A stretch of DNA of 64,000 nucleotides from CALCZU01 sp964396165 (lineage in GTDB: Bacteria > Bdellovibrionota > FAC87 > UBA2466), in the NCBI GenBank assembly GCA_964396165.1, contig CAYNEF010000010.1:1-64000 (forward strand), in the 5' to 3' direction. Shown here piece by piece: positions 1-8,666 of this stretch. The translations under genes and the position numbers were made by a program. A model generated the notes under the pieces. It saw nothing but the letters and a program-made list of their open reading frames with translations, searched no databases and had not been told where the DNA came from. Each line of letters starts with the position of its first letter. The stretch's first letter is position 1.

Positions 1-8
1 AAAATTTC

Positions 9-1244
9 ATGAGAAGAGTGGTCGTCACAGGCATTGGGGCGATTACGCCAGTCGGATTTTCTGCAAAAGAAAACTGGGAATCCGTAACAGCTGGTAAGTC
101 GGGTATTCGCCCAATCACTCTATTCGATGCGTCTCAATACACGTGTCGTATTGCGGGCGAAATTACGTCTTACAAACCAGAAGAACATTTTCCAAAAAGC
201 GAATTGAAGAAAATCGAAAGATTCATTCAGTTCGCCATGATGTCTGGTGAAGAAGCACTTAAAGATTCCGAACTCGATCTCACCAAAACCAATATGGAAC
301 GTATTGGTGCTTGTATCGGTGTGGGGATGGGTGGTCTCATCGAAATCCAAAACACCTATAAAGATCTCATGGAAAAAGGACCAAGACGTATCAGTCCGTT
401 CTTTATTCCCATGGTGATTACCAATCTTGCAGCCGGACAACTGTCTATTAAATATGGTTTAAAAGGACCGAACACCTGTATTACTACGGCTTGTTCATCT
501 AGTGCACATGCGATTGGTGAATCTGCAAGACTCATCCGCGATGATGAAGTCGATGTGATGCTAGCGGGTGGTGCTGAGGCAGTGATTTGTGAACTGGGTG
601 TCGGCGGATTTTGTGCCTTAAGAGCGTTATCTACACGTAATGATGATCCGACAAAAGCTTCTCGTCCATTTGATAAAGGCCGTGATGGATTTGTCATGGG
701 CGAAGGCGCTGCTGTTCTTATTTTAGAAGAATTAGAACACGCCAAAAAACGTGGCGCGACTATTCTTGCTGAACTTGTCGGTTACGGAATCAATTCTGAC
801 GCTTACCACATGACTCAGCCGAGTCCTGAAGGAGAAGGCGCTCAACGTTGCATGAAGCTTGCTTTTGAAGATGCGAAAGTGAATCCCGATGTGATTGACT
901 ATGTAAACGCGCACGGTACTTCCACTCCGATTGGAGATTTAAATGAAGTGCTTGCTGCCCGCGCTGTCTTTGGCGATCATGTGAAAAAAATCGCCATCAG
1001 TTCGACAAAATCGATGACTGGCCACTTGCTAGGTGCTGCAGGTGCGGTAGAAGCAATGTACTGCGTACAGGCGATTCAAAACCAAGTAGCTCCACCCACA
1101 ATCAATTTAGAAGATTCCGATGTAGGCGCTGACATCAACCTTGTGCCGAATACGGCGCAAGAAAGAAAAATTGAATACGCTATTTCCAACTCGTTTGGTT
1201 TCGGCGGTACAAACGCAAGTCTGATATTCAAGAGATTCTCATGA
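9..1244 (+). CDS. fabF: 3-oxoacyl-[ACP] synthase II (FabF)
   Basis: Beta-ketoacyl-ACP synthase II condenses malonyl-ACP with an acyl-ACP in the elongation cycle of type II fatty acid synthesis in the cytoplasm. The 411-residue protein has the family's full length. The nucleophile Cys162 lies in TACSSS, and the catalytic histidines are His302 (NAHGTSTPIGD) and His339 (TKSMTGHLLGAAG) with Lys334 between them. The glycine-rich C-terminal FGFGGTNAS is also present. The ATG at 9 starts directly on the canonical RRVVVTGIG strand. Only 8 bases precede it in the window, so its promoter and the usual acpP neighbour cannot be seen. Its stop overlaps the rpiB start by four bases (ATGA), so the two are co-transcribed. 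Confidence 0.97.
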   Translation: MRRVVVTGIGAITPVGFSAKENWESVTAGKSGIRPITLFDASQYTCRIAGEITSYKPEEHFPKSELKKIERFIQFAMMSGEEALKDSELDLTKTNMERIGACIGVGMGGLIEIQNTYKDLMEKGPRRISPFFIPMVITNLAAGQLSIKYGLKGPNTCITTACSSSAHAIGESARLIRDDEVDVMLAGGAEAVICELGVGGFCALRALSTRNDDPTKASRPFDKGRDGFVMGEGAAVLILEELEHAKKRGATILAELVGYGINSDAYHMTQPSPEGEGAQRCMKLAFEDAKVNPDVIDYVNAHGTSTPIGDLNEVLAARAVFGDHVKKIAISSTKSMTGHLLGAAGAVEAMYCVQAIQNQVAPPTINLEDSDVGADINLVPNTAQERKIEYAISNSFGFGGTNASLIFKRFS

Positions 1245-1699
1245 GTGCAAACACAAATAAAATTTTCGTAGGTTCGGACCATGCCGGGTTCGGACTGAAG
1301 ATGGCTTTGCTTGAAGAATTAAAAAAATCTTGTCCTGATCTTCAATTCGAAGACTTGGGTTGCCATGATACTACTTCTGTCCACTATCCTGATTACGCAA
1401 AAAAAGTAGGGGAAGCTGTCGCAAAAAATAATGCTCGCGGTATTTTAGTTTGCGGATCCGGCATTGGAGTCGCAATTGCTGCCAATAAAGTAAATGGAGT
1501 CAGAGCCGCAACGGTGTGGGACACGACTTCCGCAAGACTTTCCAAAGAGCACAATAATGCGAATGTTATTTGTTGGGGCGCTCGTTTGATTGGTCCTGAA
1601 GTTGTTTTTGAAGCAAGTAAAGTCTGGTTAAAAACAAAATTTTTGGAAGGACGGCATGCAGAACGTGTCGAGCTTATCCGAAAGATGGAGGAAGCGTGA
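1241..1699 (+). CDS. rpiB: Ribose-5-phosphate isomerase B
   Basis: RpiB interconverts ribose 5-phosphate and ribulose 5-phosphate in the pentose phosphate pathway. The 152-residue protein matches the RpiB/LacAB fold. It shows the phosphate-binding GSDHAGFGLK at residues 11-20 and the catalytic Cys71 in CGSGIG, followed by AANKVNGVRAA. The NNANV/GARLIG segment typical of RpiB follows. It is sandwiched with four-base overlaps between fabF and glyA, an order often seen in delta-proteobacteria-like genomes where rpiB precedes glyA. It is unrelated to RpiA. Allose-6-phosphate isomerase activity cannot be excluded from sequence alone, but the housekeeping context favours RpiB. Confidence 0.95.
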   Translation: MSANTNKIFVGSDHAGFGLKMALLEELKKSCPDLQFEDLGCHDTTSVHYPDYAKKVGEAVAKNNARGILVCGSGIGVAIAANKVNGVRAATVWDTTSARLSKEHNNANVICWGARLIGPEVVFEASKVWLKTKFLEGRHAERVELIRKMEEA

Positions 1700-2934
1700 G
1701 CTACATTTCTCAAACGGATCCCGATTTGTTTAAAAGCATTCAAGGTGAATTAAACAGGCAGCGCACATCTTTAGAACTGATTCCAAGTGAAAACACAGTG
1801 TCTAGAGCCGTGATGGAAGCACAGGGAACTGTACTGACAAACAAGTACGCTGAAGGCTATCCGACAAAACGCTACTACGGTGGTTGTGAATTTGTAGATC
1901 AGGTAGAACAACTGGCGCTTGATAGATTGCAAAAACTTTTTGGTGCCGAGTACGGAAACGTACAGCCCCATTCTGGTTCTCAGGCAAATATGGCGGCGTA
2001 TTTAGCAGCTTTGACCCCTGGAGATACAGTGCTCGGGATGAATTTGTCTCACGGGGGACATTTAACTCACGGCCATCCGATCAATTTTTCGGGCATGCTA
2101 TTTAAAATCATTGCGTATGGAGTCAGACAGGACAACCACCGCATTGACTATGACGAAGTAAGAAAGCTTGCTCTAGAACACAGACCTAAAATGATTATTG
2201 CAGGCGCGAGTGCTTACCCAAGAACGATTGATTTCGAAGCCTTTGGCCAAATTGCAAAAGAAGCGGGCAGCGTTCTCATGGTAGACATGGCGCACATTGC
2301 TGGTCTTGTTGCAGCAGGAGTTCATCCCAGTCCGATTCCTCATGCCGATATTGTGACAAGCACAACGCACAAAACCCTCAGAGGACCAAGAGGCGGAATC
2401 ATTATGGCGAAAGAAGCTCATCGCCAAAAATTAAATTCCCGTATTTTCCCAGGGATTCAAGGTGGGCCGTTGATGCATGTGATTGCGGCAAAAGCAGTTG
2501 CATTCAAAGAAGCGCTCGAACCAGAATTTAAAACCTATGCTGCTCAGGTAGTAAAAAACAGCAAGACTTTGGCAGAAGAATTAATGGCAAATGGTTTTGA
2601 CCTGGTAAGCAAAGGTACAGACAACCATCTTTGTTTAATTGATTTACGTAATAAAAAAATGACCGGAAAAGATGCGGAAATCAGACTCGATAAAGCAGGT
2701 TTGACGGTAAATAAAAACACGGTGCCGTTCGAAACAGAATCCGCGTTTGTGACGAGCGGAATCCGCTTGGGCACTCCTTCCATTACGACACGCGGGATGA
2801 AAGAAACGGAAATGAAGTGGCTGGCAAGCGCTATCTCAAGAACGCTTTTGAATAATGATGATTCCACGTTGGAAAAGGTAAAAGGAGAAGTCTTGGAAGT
2901 TTGCAAAAAATTTCCAATCTACAGTGACTTATGA
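1696..2934 (+). CDS. glyA: Serine hydroxymethyltransferase
   Basis: This PLP enzyme converts serine and tetrahydrofolate to glycine and methylene-THF, the main source of one-carbon units. The length of 412 residues is typical. The PLP-binding Lys226 is in TSTTHKTLRGPRGG, and the substrate-binding segments LELIPSENT and YAEGYPTKRYYGG are intact near the N terminus. The start is GTG at 1696, overlapping the rpiB stop (GTGA) with a GGAGGA Shine-Dalgarno at 1688-1693. Its own stop overlaps the nusB ATG. It is part of the fabF-to-hflX operon. Confidence 0.97.
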   Translation: MSYISQTDPDLFKSIQGELNRQRTSLELIPSENTVSRAVMEAQGTVLTNKYAEGYPTKRYYGGCEFVDQVEQLALDRLQKLFGAEYGNVQPHSGSQANMAAYLAALTPGDTVLGMNLSHGGHLTHGHPINFSGMLFKIIAYGVRQDNHRIDYDEVRKLALEHRPKMIIAGASAYPRTIDFEAFGQIAKEAGSVLMVDMAHIAGLVAAGVHPSPIPHADIVTSTTHKTLRGPRGGIIMAKEAHRQKLNSRIFPGIQGGPLMHVIAAKAVAFKEALEPEFKTYAAQVVKNSKTLAEELMANGFDLVSKGTDNHLCLIDLRNKKMTGKDAEIRLDKAGLTVNKNTVPFETESAFVTSGIRLGTPSITTRGMKETEMKWLASAISRTLLNNDDSTLEKVKGEVLEVCKKFPIYSDL

Positions 2935-3362
2935 AAGTTCCCAGACGCCAATCCCGACAAGATGCCTTACAGATTCTCTATCAACTGGATATGAATGCTG
3001 AGATGAGTGTGCCTCAGGCAATTTCCAATTACGAAAAACTTTACACCAAAGAAGGCAGCCGCATCGATGAGTATGCGGAAAAATTGGTGAATGGCGTACG
3101 AGAACACTTACAAGAATTGGACGACGAAGTAGCAAAACAATCTGAAAATTGGCGCATGGATCGCATGGCAACAGTAGATAGAAACTTGCTGAGACTTGGC
3201 GTTTATGAACTGAAATATTGTGACGATGTCCCAGCGACAGTCACTATCAATGAAATGGTCGAGATTGCAAAAGACTTCGGATCGGATGCAACCCCATCTT
3301 TTATCAATGCCATTTTGGACAAATTAAAAAGCAAGGTTGTCCCTCCCAACAAAGCTCCCTAG
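2931..3362 (+). CDS. nusB: Transcription antitermination factor NusB
   Basis: NusB is an all-helical RNA-binding protein that, with NusE (S10), binds boxA to promote antitermination of rRNA operons. At 143 residues it has the normal size. It begins with the arginine-rich RRQSRQDALQILYQLD helix and carries the conserved C-terminal segments DRNLLRLGVYEL and VTINEMVEIAKDFG, ending with the FINAILDKL helix. The ATG at 2931 overlaps the glyA stop. NusA and other translation genes are encoded about 12 kb further on in a separate operon. Confidence 0.95.
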   Translation: MKVPRRQSRQDALQILYQLDMNAEMSVPQAISNYEKLYTKEGSRIDEYAEKLVNGVREHLQELDDEVAKQSENWRMDRMATVDRNLLRLGVYELKYCDDVPATVTINEMVEIAKDFGSDATPSFINAILDKLKSKVVPPNKAP

Positions 3363-3370
3363 ATTTAAAA

Positions 3371-3772
3371 ATGAACGTAGAGCAAAGAAAGATTCACCCA
3401 CAGGATTTATCTCGACTCGAAGAAACTTGTCTCTGGTTAGTACATACAGAGGGCAACGTACTTCCTTCTTTTACTCAGCTTGACTGGAATATGTGTGGCG
3501 CGCTGACGCGTACGTTAAAACACCACACTTCTCACCAAAGCAGTCTTGTGCCTACTTTGAAAAGAATTCCTTCTGAATATATTCTTTTGCAAGACAAGTT
3601 TGACCCGCATGAGTTTGCTAAGACATGCAGTGGGATGAAGTTTGAAACCGTTGCTATAGTTTGTGGTAATGTTAAAAATGCGGAAAGCATTACTGCCGAG
3701 TTGCAGGGCCAAAAAAATGCCGAGTACCCGAAAAAAGTCATGGTGTGTGTAGAGGAGTTAAGCAGCCTGTGA
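3371..3772 (+). CDS. Conserved-position hypothetical protein between nusB and hflX
   Basis: A 133-residue soluble protein with no signal peptide or membrane segment and no motif I recognise. It contains several short predicted alternations of strand and helix, for example FETVAIVCGNVKNAESITAEL near residues 90-110, which could form a small alpha/beta domain. It lies 8 bases after nusB, and its stop overlaps the preferred hflX GTG start (GTGA at 3769). It is therefore embedded in the operon and very likely expressed. No function can be assigned from the sequence. Confidence 0.8.
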   Translation: MNVEQRKIHPQDLSRLEETCLWLVHTEGNVLPSFTQLDWNMCGALTRTLKHHTSHQSSLVPTLKRIPSEYILLQDKFDPHEFAKTCSGMKFETVAIVCGNVKNAESITAELQGQKNAEYPKKVMVCVEELSSL

Positions 3773-5073
3773 GCGAAAAAATCCGAGTCGTCAAAAAGGA
3801 ACGGACTATCCCGACAGAACGCCGCGAGACAGGTGTAATGGTAGGGGTGCAGTTTCCTGATGTGACGGCACAAGATCTGGAAATTTCGCTTGAGGAACTG
3901 CAAAGACTTGTTTCTACGCTCGGCGGTACTGTTATTGAAAAAGTGATCCAAAAACGCGCTCGTCCTGAGCCCTCTACTTATATCGGCACTGGCAAAGCCG
4001 AAGAAATCGGTCTAAAAGCAAAAGAACTTGGTTGCGAATTTGTTGCTTTCGATGATGAGCTGTCTGGAACGCAGCTGAAAAATTTAGAAAAAATCATGAA
4101 ATGCAAAGTGATGGACAGAACTAGCATCATTTTGGATATTTTTTCCCGTCACGCAAGAACAAAAGAAGCAAAAGTACAAGTGGAACTTGCGATGCTTAAT
4201 TATCATTTGACGCATTTGACAAGACTTTGGACTCATTTGGAAAGGCAAAAAGGCGGTATTGGTCTAAAAGGGGTAGGGGAAAAGCAAATCGAACTCGATC
4301 GCCGTATGATTCGCTCTAAGATTTCACTTCTAAAAAAAGATCTCGAGCATATGGCTAAAGAGCGCGCGACTCAAAGACAGCACCGCGATAAATTTTTGCG
4401 AGTGGCGATCGTAGGTTATACGAACGCAGGTAAGTCGACTTTGATGAACGCACTCACCGATGCCGAAGTATTTGTGGATGATCGAGTTTTTGCTACGTTA
4501 GATCCCACGGTACGCATTATTGATCCCCGCACTCGACCTCCCATTTTATTGTCGGATACTGTAGGTTTTATTTCAAAATTGCCTCATGATCTGGTGGCAT
4601 CCTTTCGTTCCACATTGCAGGAAGTGTTAGAAGCTGAAATGTTATTACATGTCGTAGACGTATCGGCCGTCAACTTCATGGAGCAAATGGAAGTTACGAA
4701 AGCTGTGCTCGATGAAATTGGAGCTGGCGAAAAGCCGAGTGTGCTTGTATTCAACAAAGCAGATTTGGTGAAGGAAGTATATCTGCCCAAGATTTTGGAA
4801 CGCCGTTATTTTGATAGCGCTGTCGTTTCTTCTTTTAATCCCAAAGATATGAAACGTCTGAGAGATTTGATTTATGGTTTTTTTGAAAGAGGGATGATCG
4901 ATCTCGAAGTAACCATTCCCTACAGCAATACCTATCTCCAATCTCAGATTCATGAGTATTCCAAAGTGTTAAAAAAAGAATATATGGAAGAGGGAACCCG
5001 TTTTCAGATCCGCATCATGAAGGCTAGTGCTGACTGGCTTAAGTTGATGGAGTCTGCAAAGGTTTTGGAGTAG
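3769..5073 (+). CDS. hflX: GTPase HflX
   Basis: HflX is an Obg-HflX superfamily GTPase that binds the 50S subunit and rescues or splits stalled 70S ribosomes. It has an N-terminal HflX domain (GGTVIEKVIQKR, PSTYIGTGKAEEI), the glycine-rich GGIGLKGVGEKQIELDRR linker, and a G domain with G1 VGYTNAGKST, G3 DTVGF and G4 FNKADL. The start is GTG at 3769, giving 434 residues. It overlaps the upstream stop and has an AGAGGAG Shine-Dalgarno at 3751-3757. A GTG eight codons upstream (3745) is in frame but has no better ribosome site. Confidence 0.95.
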   Translation: MSEKIRVVKKERTIPTERRETGVMVGVQFPDVTAQDLEISLEELQRLVSTLGGTVIEKVIQKRARPEPSTYIGTGKAEEIGLKAKELGCEFVAFDDELSGTQLKNLEKIMKCKVMDRTSIILDIFSRHARTKEAKVQVELAMLNYHLTHLTRLWTHLERQKGGIGLKGVGEKQIELDRRMIRSKISLLKKDLEHMAKERATQRQHRDKFLRVAIVGYTNAGKSTLMNALTDAEVFVDDRVFATLDPTVRIIDPRTRPPILLSDTVGFISKLPHDLVASFRSTLQEVLEAEMLLHVVDVSAVNFMEQMEVTKAVLDEIGAGEKPSVLVFNKADLVKEVYLPKILERRYFDSAVVSSFNPKDMKRLRDLIYGFFERGMIDLEVTIPYSNTYLQSQIHEYSKVLKKEYMEEGTRFQIRIMKASADWLKLMESAKVLE

Positions 5074-5082
5074 GATACAAGC

Positions 5083-5922
5083 ATGACTGAACCCCGTGGG
5101 CTTACGATATTTATTCTCTCAGACGGTACGGGAGAAACTGCAGATCAGATGATTAAGGCTGCGATCGTTCAATACGTACGATCAGGCTTAAGAATTATTC
5201 GCTACAAAAATGTAAGAACGGAATCTCAAGTAGCCGCCATTTTTGAAGAAGCGCATCATGTAAACGCACTGATTGTTTATACGGTAGTGACGGAAAATAT
5301 CCGTCTCTTTATTCATAAAATGTCTGAGCAGTCCGGGATTTCCTCGGTAGATTTACTCGGGCCTTTACTGGAGCTACTTTCTACATTTTTGGCAAAAGAT
5401 CCAAAATCTGAGCCCGGTATTTTCCACCAGGTGAACGAAAATTATTTTAAACGCATTGAAGCGATCGAATTTACCGTGAAGCATGATGACGGTAAGTACC
5501 CAGACAACCTGGAGGCTGCAGATATCATTCTTGTAGGCCTTTCCAGAACGAGTAAAACACCTTTAAGCATTTACCTGTCGTATAAAGGTTGGAAAGTCGC
5601 CAACGTTCCTGTGGTAAAAGACATTCCCTTACCAGAGAAATTATTTTTAACGGATCAGAGAAAGGTAGTCGGCCTTATCATTGATCCCGATCATCTTGTT
5701 TCCATCCGCAAAGAGCGTCTTTTAAAAATGGGAGATCACCCTGACGGCGCGTATGCGAATCTGGATCATGTGATTGAAGAAATTGAATACTGCAAAGAAC
5801 TTTTCAAAAAGAACAGACGCTGGCCTGTTTTCGACGTCTCGGGTAAGGCGCTTGAAGAAACAGCTGCAGAAGTAGAACGCGTGATCCGTACGAGCATGCC
5901 TGAAAAATACGCTCTTACTTAA
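5083..5922 (+). CDS. Pyruvate,phosphate dikinase regulatory protein (PPSR/PpsR family kinase-PPPase)
   Basis: This family (formerly DUF299) is a bifunctional serine/threonine kinase and pyrophosphorylase. It inactivates PPDK or PEP synthase by ADP-dependent phosphorylation and reactivates it by phosphorolysis. The 279-residue protein opens with the diagnostic LSDGTGETAD motif. Its P-loop-like nucleotide site is GLSRTSKTPLSIYLS near residues 154-168, followed by GWKVANVPVV. It lies 9 bases after hflX and closes the fabF operon. No PPDK or PEP synthase gene lies in the window, so whether the target is PpdK or PpsA is undetermined. Confidence 0.9.
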   Translation: MTEPRGLTIFILSDGTGETADQMIKAAIVQYVRSGLRIIRYKNVRTESQVAAIFEEAHHVNALIVYTVVTENIRLFIHKMSEQSGISSVDLLGPLLELLSTFLAKDPKSEPGIFHQVNENYFKRIEAIEFTVKHDDGKYPDNLEAADIILVGLSRTSKTPLSIYLSYKGWKVANVPVVKDIPLPEKLFLTDQRKVVGLIIDPDHLVSIRKERLLKMGDHPDGAYANLDHVIEEIEYCKELFKKNRRWPVFDVSGKALEETAAEVERVIRTSMPEKYALT

Positions 5923-5925
5923 AAT

Positions 5926-6675
5926 TTATTTATTTTTCTGAAACAAAATGTAGGCAGACGTGCCAGCAATAGTTTTGGGCAAGAGTACTGCTTCGAGAGA
6001 AAAACAATATCCCATCATTTTGTGCGCGAACTTAGAAAGTGTCGACTGTGGGGCCTTGAGGGTCGTTTCGCGTTTGGATTTGGCAAGAAGCAACAGTCTT
6101 GCAATGGGGTAGAGTAAATGAAAAAAATAAGACTTACTTTTTATACGCCAATTACCAGAGAAACTTTTCGTAAGCTCTTGTAAGGCGCCAAGATCGTATC
6201 GCTTGTAGTGTCCATATTGTTCATCGTAATTTGACCACAGTTCTTGCCTTGCCGGCACGGTAATTAAAACCGCATTTAAATTGGGAAATTTGCTTTCACA
6301 TTGAGCCAGAAAGACTTTTGGATTTTCAATGTGTTCCAGCACGTCCAGAAGAAGTACTGTTTTTACATTGCGTCTAAAGGCCTCGGAAAGTTCAAAGGCA
6401 TTTTGTTTTTGGAATAATCTGTCTTTCAGTTCAGGCGTAATCGGAGTAGCAGAAGAAAGTTCGCATCCCCAAATATCAAAACCCGATTGCATCAGAAATT
6501 GAACGACAATCCCTCTGCCTGCACCAATTTCAAGGATCTTCCCTGAGTCTGTGGGGGTTTTTAGAAGGTGTTTTAAAATGAGATTGCGGCCATAGTTCCA
6601 ATAATGCTTTTCAATCCCGTCGGGATAGGCTTCTAAGAACTGATTTTCAGCAAATGCTGTGGAGGGAACCGTCAT
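5926..6675 (-). CDS. Class I SAM-dependent methyltransferase
   Basis: The protein has 249 residues if started at ATG 6675. This start overlaps the stop of the upstream gene (ATGA) and is preferred to a longer frame reaching 6771 that would lie inside that gene. Motif I is ILEIGAGRGIVV and motif II-like acidic LLLDVLEHIENP follows, the pattern of small-molecule or lipid methyltransferases of the UbiE/BioC type. It is the last gene of a minus-strand set with a second methyltransferase and a glycosyltransferase. A role in modifying an envelope glycan or quinone-like lipid is possible; the substrate cannot be read. Its 3' end faces the PPSR gene with a 3-base gap and no visible terminator. Confidence 0.85.
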   Translation of the reverse strand: MTVPSTAFAENQFLEAYPDGIEKHYWNYGRNLILKHLLKTPTDSGKILEIGAGRGIVVQFLMQSGFDIWGCELSSATPITPELKDRLFQKQNAFELSEAFRRNVKTVLLLDVLEHIENPKVFLAQCESKFPNLNAVLITVPARQELWSNYDEQYGHYKRYDLGALQELTKSFSGNWRIKSKSYFFHLLYPIARLLLLAKSKRETTLKAPQSTLSKFAHKMMGYCFSLEAVLLPKTIAGTSAYILFQKNK

Positions 6676-7475
6676 GCTTTTTCGCCCACCATTACCATGT
6701 TCCAGGAAAGTCTTCTTAAGAGCGGAAGGCGTGTGAGAATACTGTCTAATGCTTTTAGGGGATACCACCACCAGAGAGAAAGGCGAGTCTCATTAAATAT
6801 TTTTTTCCAGTAACGCTCCTGATTCGGATGTACGCGTCCGACTAAATAATATTTTACAAAGAGAACGAGTGTGGAAAGCCAGAATTCTCTGTGTGTGACA
6901 TTTTTAAAATATTTAGCGAATAATCTGACGTCCTCAAAACTTAAAGGCGCTTCATCTTCTGTTCTGACCTCAGTGGCCATGTTGCGGTAGACGTTAATGA
7001 CAGGGTTGTAGCAAAGCGGATCAAACGTATAGACTTTTCCGCCTTTCACTAGAGCTTTTTCAATCTGCTGGTAGAAAGAATCTTTGTTTGTCACATGGTG
7101 AAGAATATTTGCTGCATACACGATATCGAATTGTTCTCGGCCCACATTCAAACTTTCTGCTGCAGCTACTACACCTTCGATTTCGACTCCAAATCTTGTG
7201 GCAAGCTGTTTAGAGAGTCTCACCATCTCCGGCGAAAGATCCACTGCGGTAACCTTTGCACCCTTTAGGGCGAAGTAAACAGACGACTCACCAAGGCCCG
7301 CTCCAATATCGAGCAGGCGTTTTCCTTTTAAGTCTCCCATCTGTTCCAAAATAAATTTGTTTTCCATCGCGACAGGAGAATCGAAAAGTTCTTTTACTTT
7401 TATTTTTTCGAAGTCTTCTTGCTTTGCCCAGCCATCATGGAATTCTTTTTCTTTTACTAGAGTGCTTGTGTTCAT
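6672..7475 (-). CDS. Class I SAM-dependent methyltransferase (UbiE/COQ5-like)
   Basis: A 267-residue protein with a clear Rossmann methyltransferase core. Motif I is LLDIGAGLGESSVYFA around residues 55-70 and the acidic residue ending strand 2 is in VTAVDLSPEMV. Motif post-I/III is FDIVYAANILHHV with GGKVYTFDPL. The C-terminal third is rich in Trp and Tyr (LSLWWWYPLKAL) and may lie against the membrane. It sits 4 bases after the polyprenol-phosphate glycosyltransferase and overlaps the next methyltransferase by four bases. The three are therefore one operon, probably for envelope saccharide or lipid modification. The substrate is unknown. Confidence 0.87.
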   Translation of the reverse strand: MNTSTLVKEKEFHDGWAKQEDFEKIKVKELFDSPVAMENKFILEQMGDLKGKRLLDIGAGLGESSVYFALKGAKVTAVDLSPEMVRLSKQLATRFGVEIEGVVAAAESLNVGREQFDIVYAANILHHVTNKDSFYQQIEKALVKGGKVYTFDPLCYNPVINVYRNMATEVRTEDEAPLSFEDVRLFAKYFKNVTHREFWLSTLVLFVKYYLVGRVHPNQERYWKKIFNETRLSLWWWYPLKALDSILTRLPLLRRLSWNMVMVGEKA

Positions 7476-7479
7476 AGAG

Positions 7480-8484
7480 TCACGCTGCTTTAGAGTTATT
7501 GTTGAAATTTACGTTCGATACATTCATCGAGTGAGACACGATATAAAGTGGACGGCCTTTTACTTCTTCAAAAATCTTTGCGATGTATTCGCCCACGATC
7601 CCAAGTACGATCTGGATGCTGCCGCCAATGAGACAAAGAAGTACGATCATCGACATCCAACCCGCAACAAGTGGCGTGCCCCGCATCCAACATACAAGCG
7701 AGTATGCGGCGTACAGTACTCCTACGCTTGTCATCAGGGTGCCCATCCAAAAACTTAAGCGTAAAGGAAAGGCAGAAAAAGACATTGCTGCCGACCAGGC
7801 AAACGCTACCATTTTATGAAGGGGGTATTTTGTAGTGCCTGCGACACGTGCTGGGCGTTTGTATTTCACACACGTTTGAGAAAAATCGACCCACGCTACC
7901 ATCCCGCGCATAAAGCGGTGGTGTTCGCGCATTTGTTTAATAGCATCCAGGCACGGTCTTGAGACCAGTCTAAAGTCACCCACATCTTCCGGTAACTCCT
8001 TGTATACAAAATATTTCATTACACGGTAAAAAGCCCAGGCAGTGAATTTTTTAAACACTGTTTCGCTTTCACGTTCTGTGCGTTGGCCATAGACAATTTC
8101 AAATCCTTGTCTGTATTTTGCAAGCATCTCCAAAATAACTTCAGGAGGATCTTGCAAATCGGCATCCATTACGACGGTTGCGTCTCCTTCGGCTACATCC
8201 ATTCCCACAGTAATCGCAATCTGGTGGCCAAAATTTCTTGCAAGTCGGATCAGTTTTACGGAACTGTCGTGAGCGGCCCAGGAAGAAAGAAGGGAATAGC
8301 TCTTATCTTTACTTCCATCATCCACAAAAATAATTTCTATAGGGAGTTCTACCTTCTTTTGAAACTTTTCAAGCTCTGCTTTTAAAAAAGGAACGCTTTC
8401 TTCTTCATTGAAAACGGGAATGACAAGCGATAGTAAGCGGGGATTTTTACGTACACTAAACGGCAGTGGATGGTTTTCAGTCAA
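7480..8484 (-). CDS. Family 2 glycosyltransferase, DPM1/GtrB/ArnC-like, membrane anchored
   Basis: This protein is predicted to transfer a sugar from a nucleotide donor to polyprenyl phosphate on the inner face of the cytoplasmic membrane. The GT-A domain begins LVIPVFNEEES, with IIFVDDGSKD at residues 51-60 and the metal-binding D107-A-D109 in VVMDADLQDPPE. Two transmembrane helices lie in the C-terminal quarter, as in GtrB and ArnC. The start is TTG at 8484, supported by a GGAGG Shine-Dalgarno at 8492-8496 with an 8-base spacer. At 334 residues it has family length. The polytopic protein encoded divergently at 8667 would be a natural partner that uses the lipid-linked sugar, but this is inference. 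Confidence 0.9.
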   Translation of the reverse strand: MTENHPLPFSVRKNPRLLSLVIPVFNEEESVPFLKAELEKFQKKVELPIEIIFVDDGSKDKSYSLLSSWAAHDSSVKLIRLARNFGHQIAITVGMDVAEGDATVVMDADLQDPPEVILEMLAKYRQGFEIVYGQRTERESETVFKKFTAWAFYRVMKYFVYKELPEDVGDFRLVSRPCLDAIKQMREHHRFMRGMVAWVDFSQTCVKYKRPARVAGTTKYPLHKMVAFAWSAAMSFSAFPLRLSFWMGTLMTSVGVLYAAYSLVCWMRGTPLVAGWMSMIVLLCLIGGSIQIVLGIVGEYIAKIFEEVKGRPLYIVSHSMNVSNVNFNNNSKAA

Positions 8485-8489
8485 TGGAT

Positions 8490-8498
8490 TAACCTCCG
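8490..8498 (-). promoter_or_regulatory. Shine-Dalgarno that decides a TTG start
   Basis: On the minus strand GGAGGTTAATCCA precedes the TTG codon at 8484. No ATG or GTG lies at suitable spacing, so the glycosyltransferase very likely begins at TTG. Confidence 0.6.
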
Positions 8499-8641
8499 AG
8501 CAATGCTGCTCTGCAAAAACTTAAAATTTGATTGGAATATTCATTCGTAATCAGAGTGAAATCAGGAAGAAGTACTTAGGTAATTTTAACATGAGATGGC
8601 TTAATTTCTGTAATCCAAATACTCAGAAAATTTAAACAGTA

Positions 8642-8650
8642 TGTTATACT
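8642..8650 (+). promoter_or_regulatory. Putative extended -10 promoter
   Basis: TGTTATACT at 8642-8650 is a TG-n-TATACT extended -10 element; the -35 position (around 8622-8627, CTCAGA) is poor. A start about 7 bases downstream would leave a leader of roughly 10 bases before the ATG at 8667, which has no Shine-Dalgarno. Confidence 0.4.
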
Positions 8651-8666
8651 TTTATTCTGATACAAG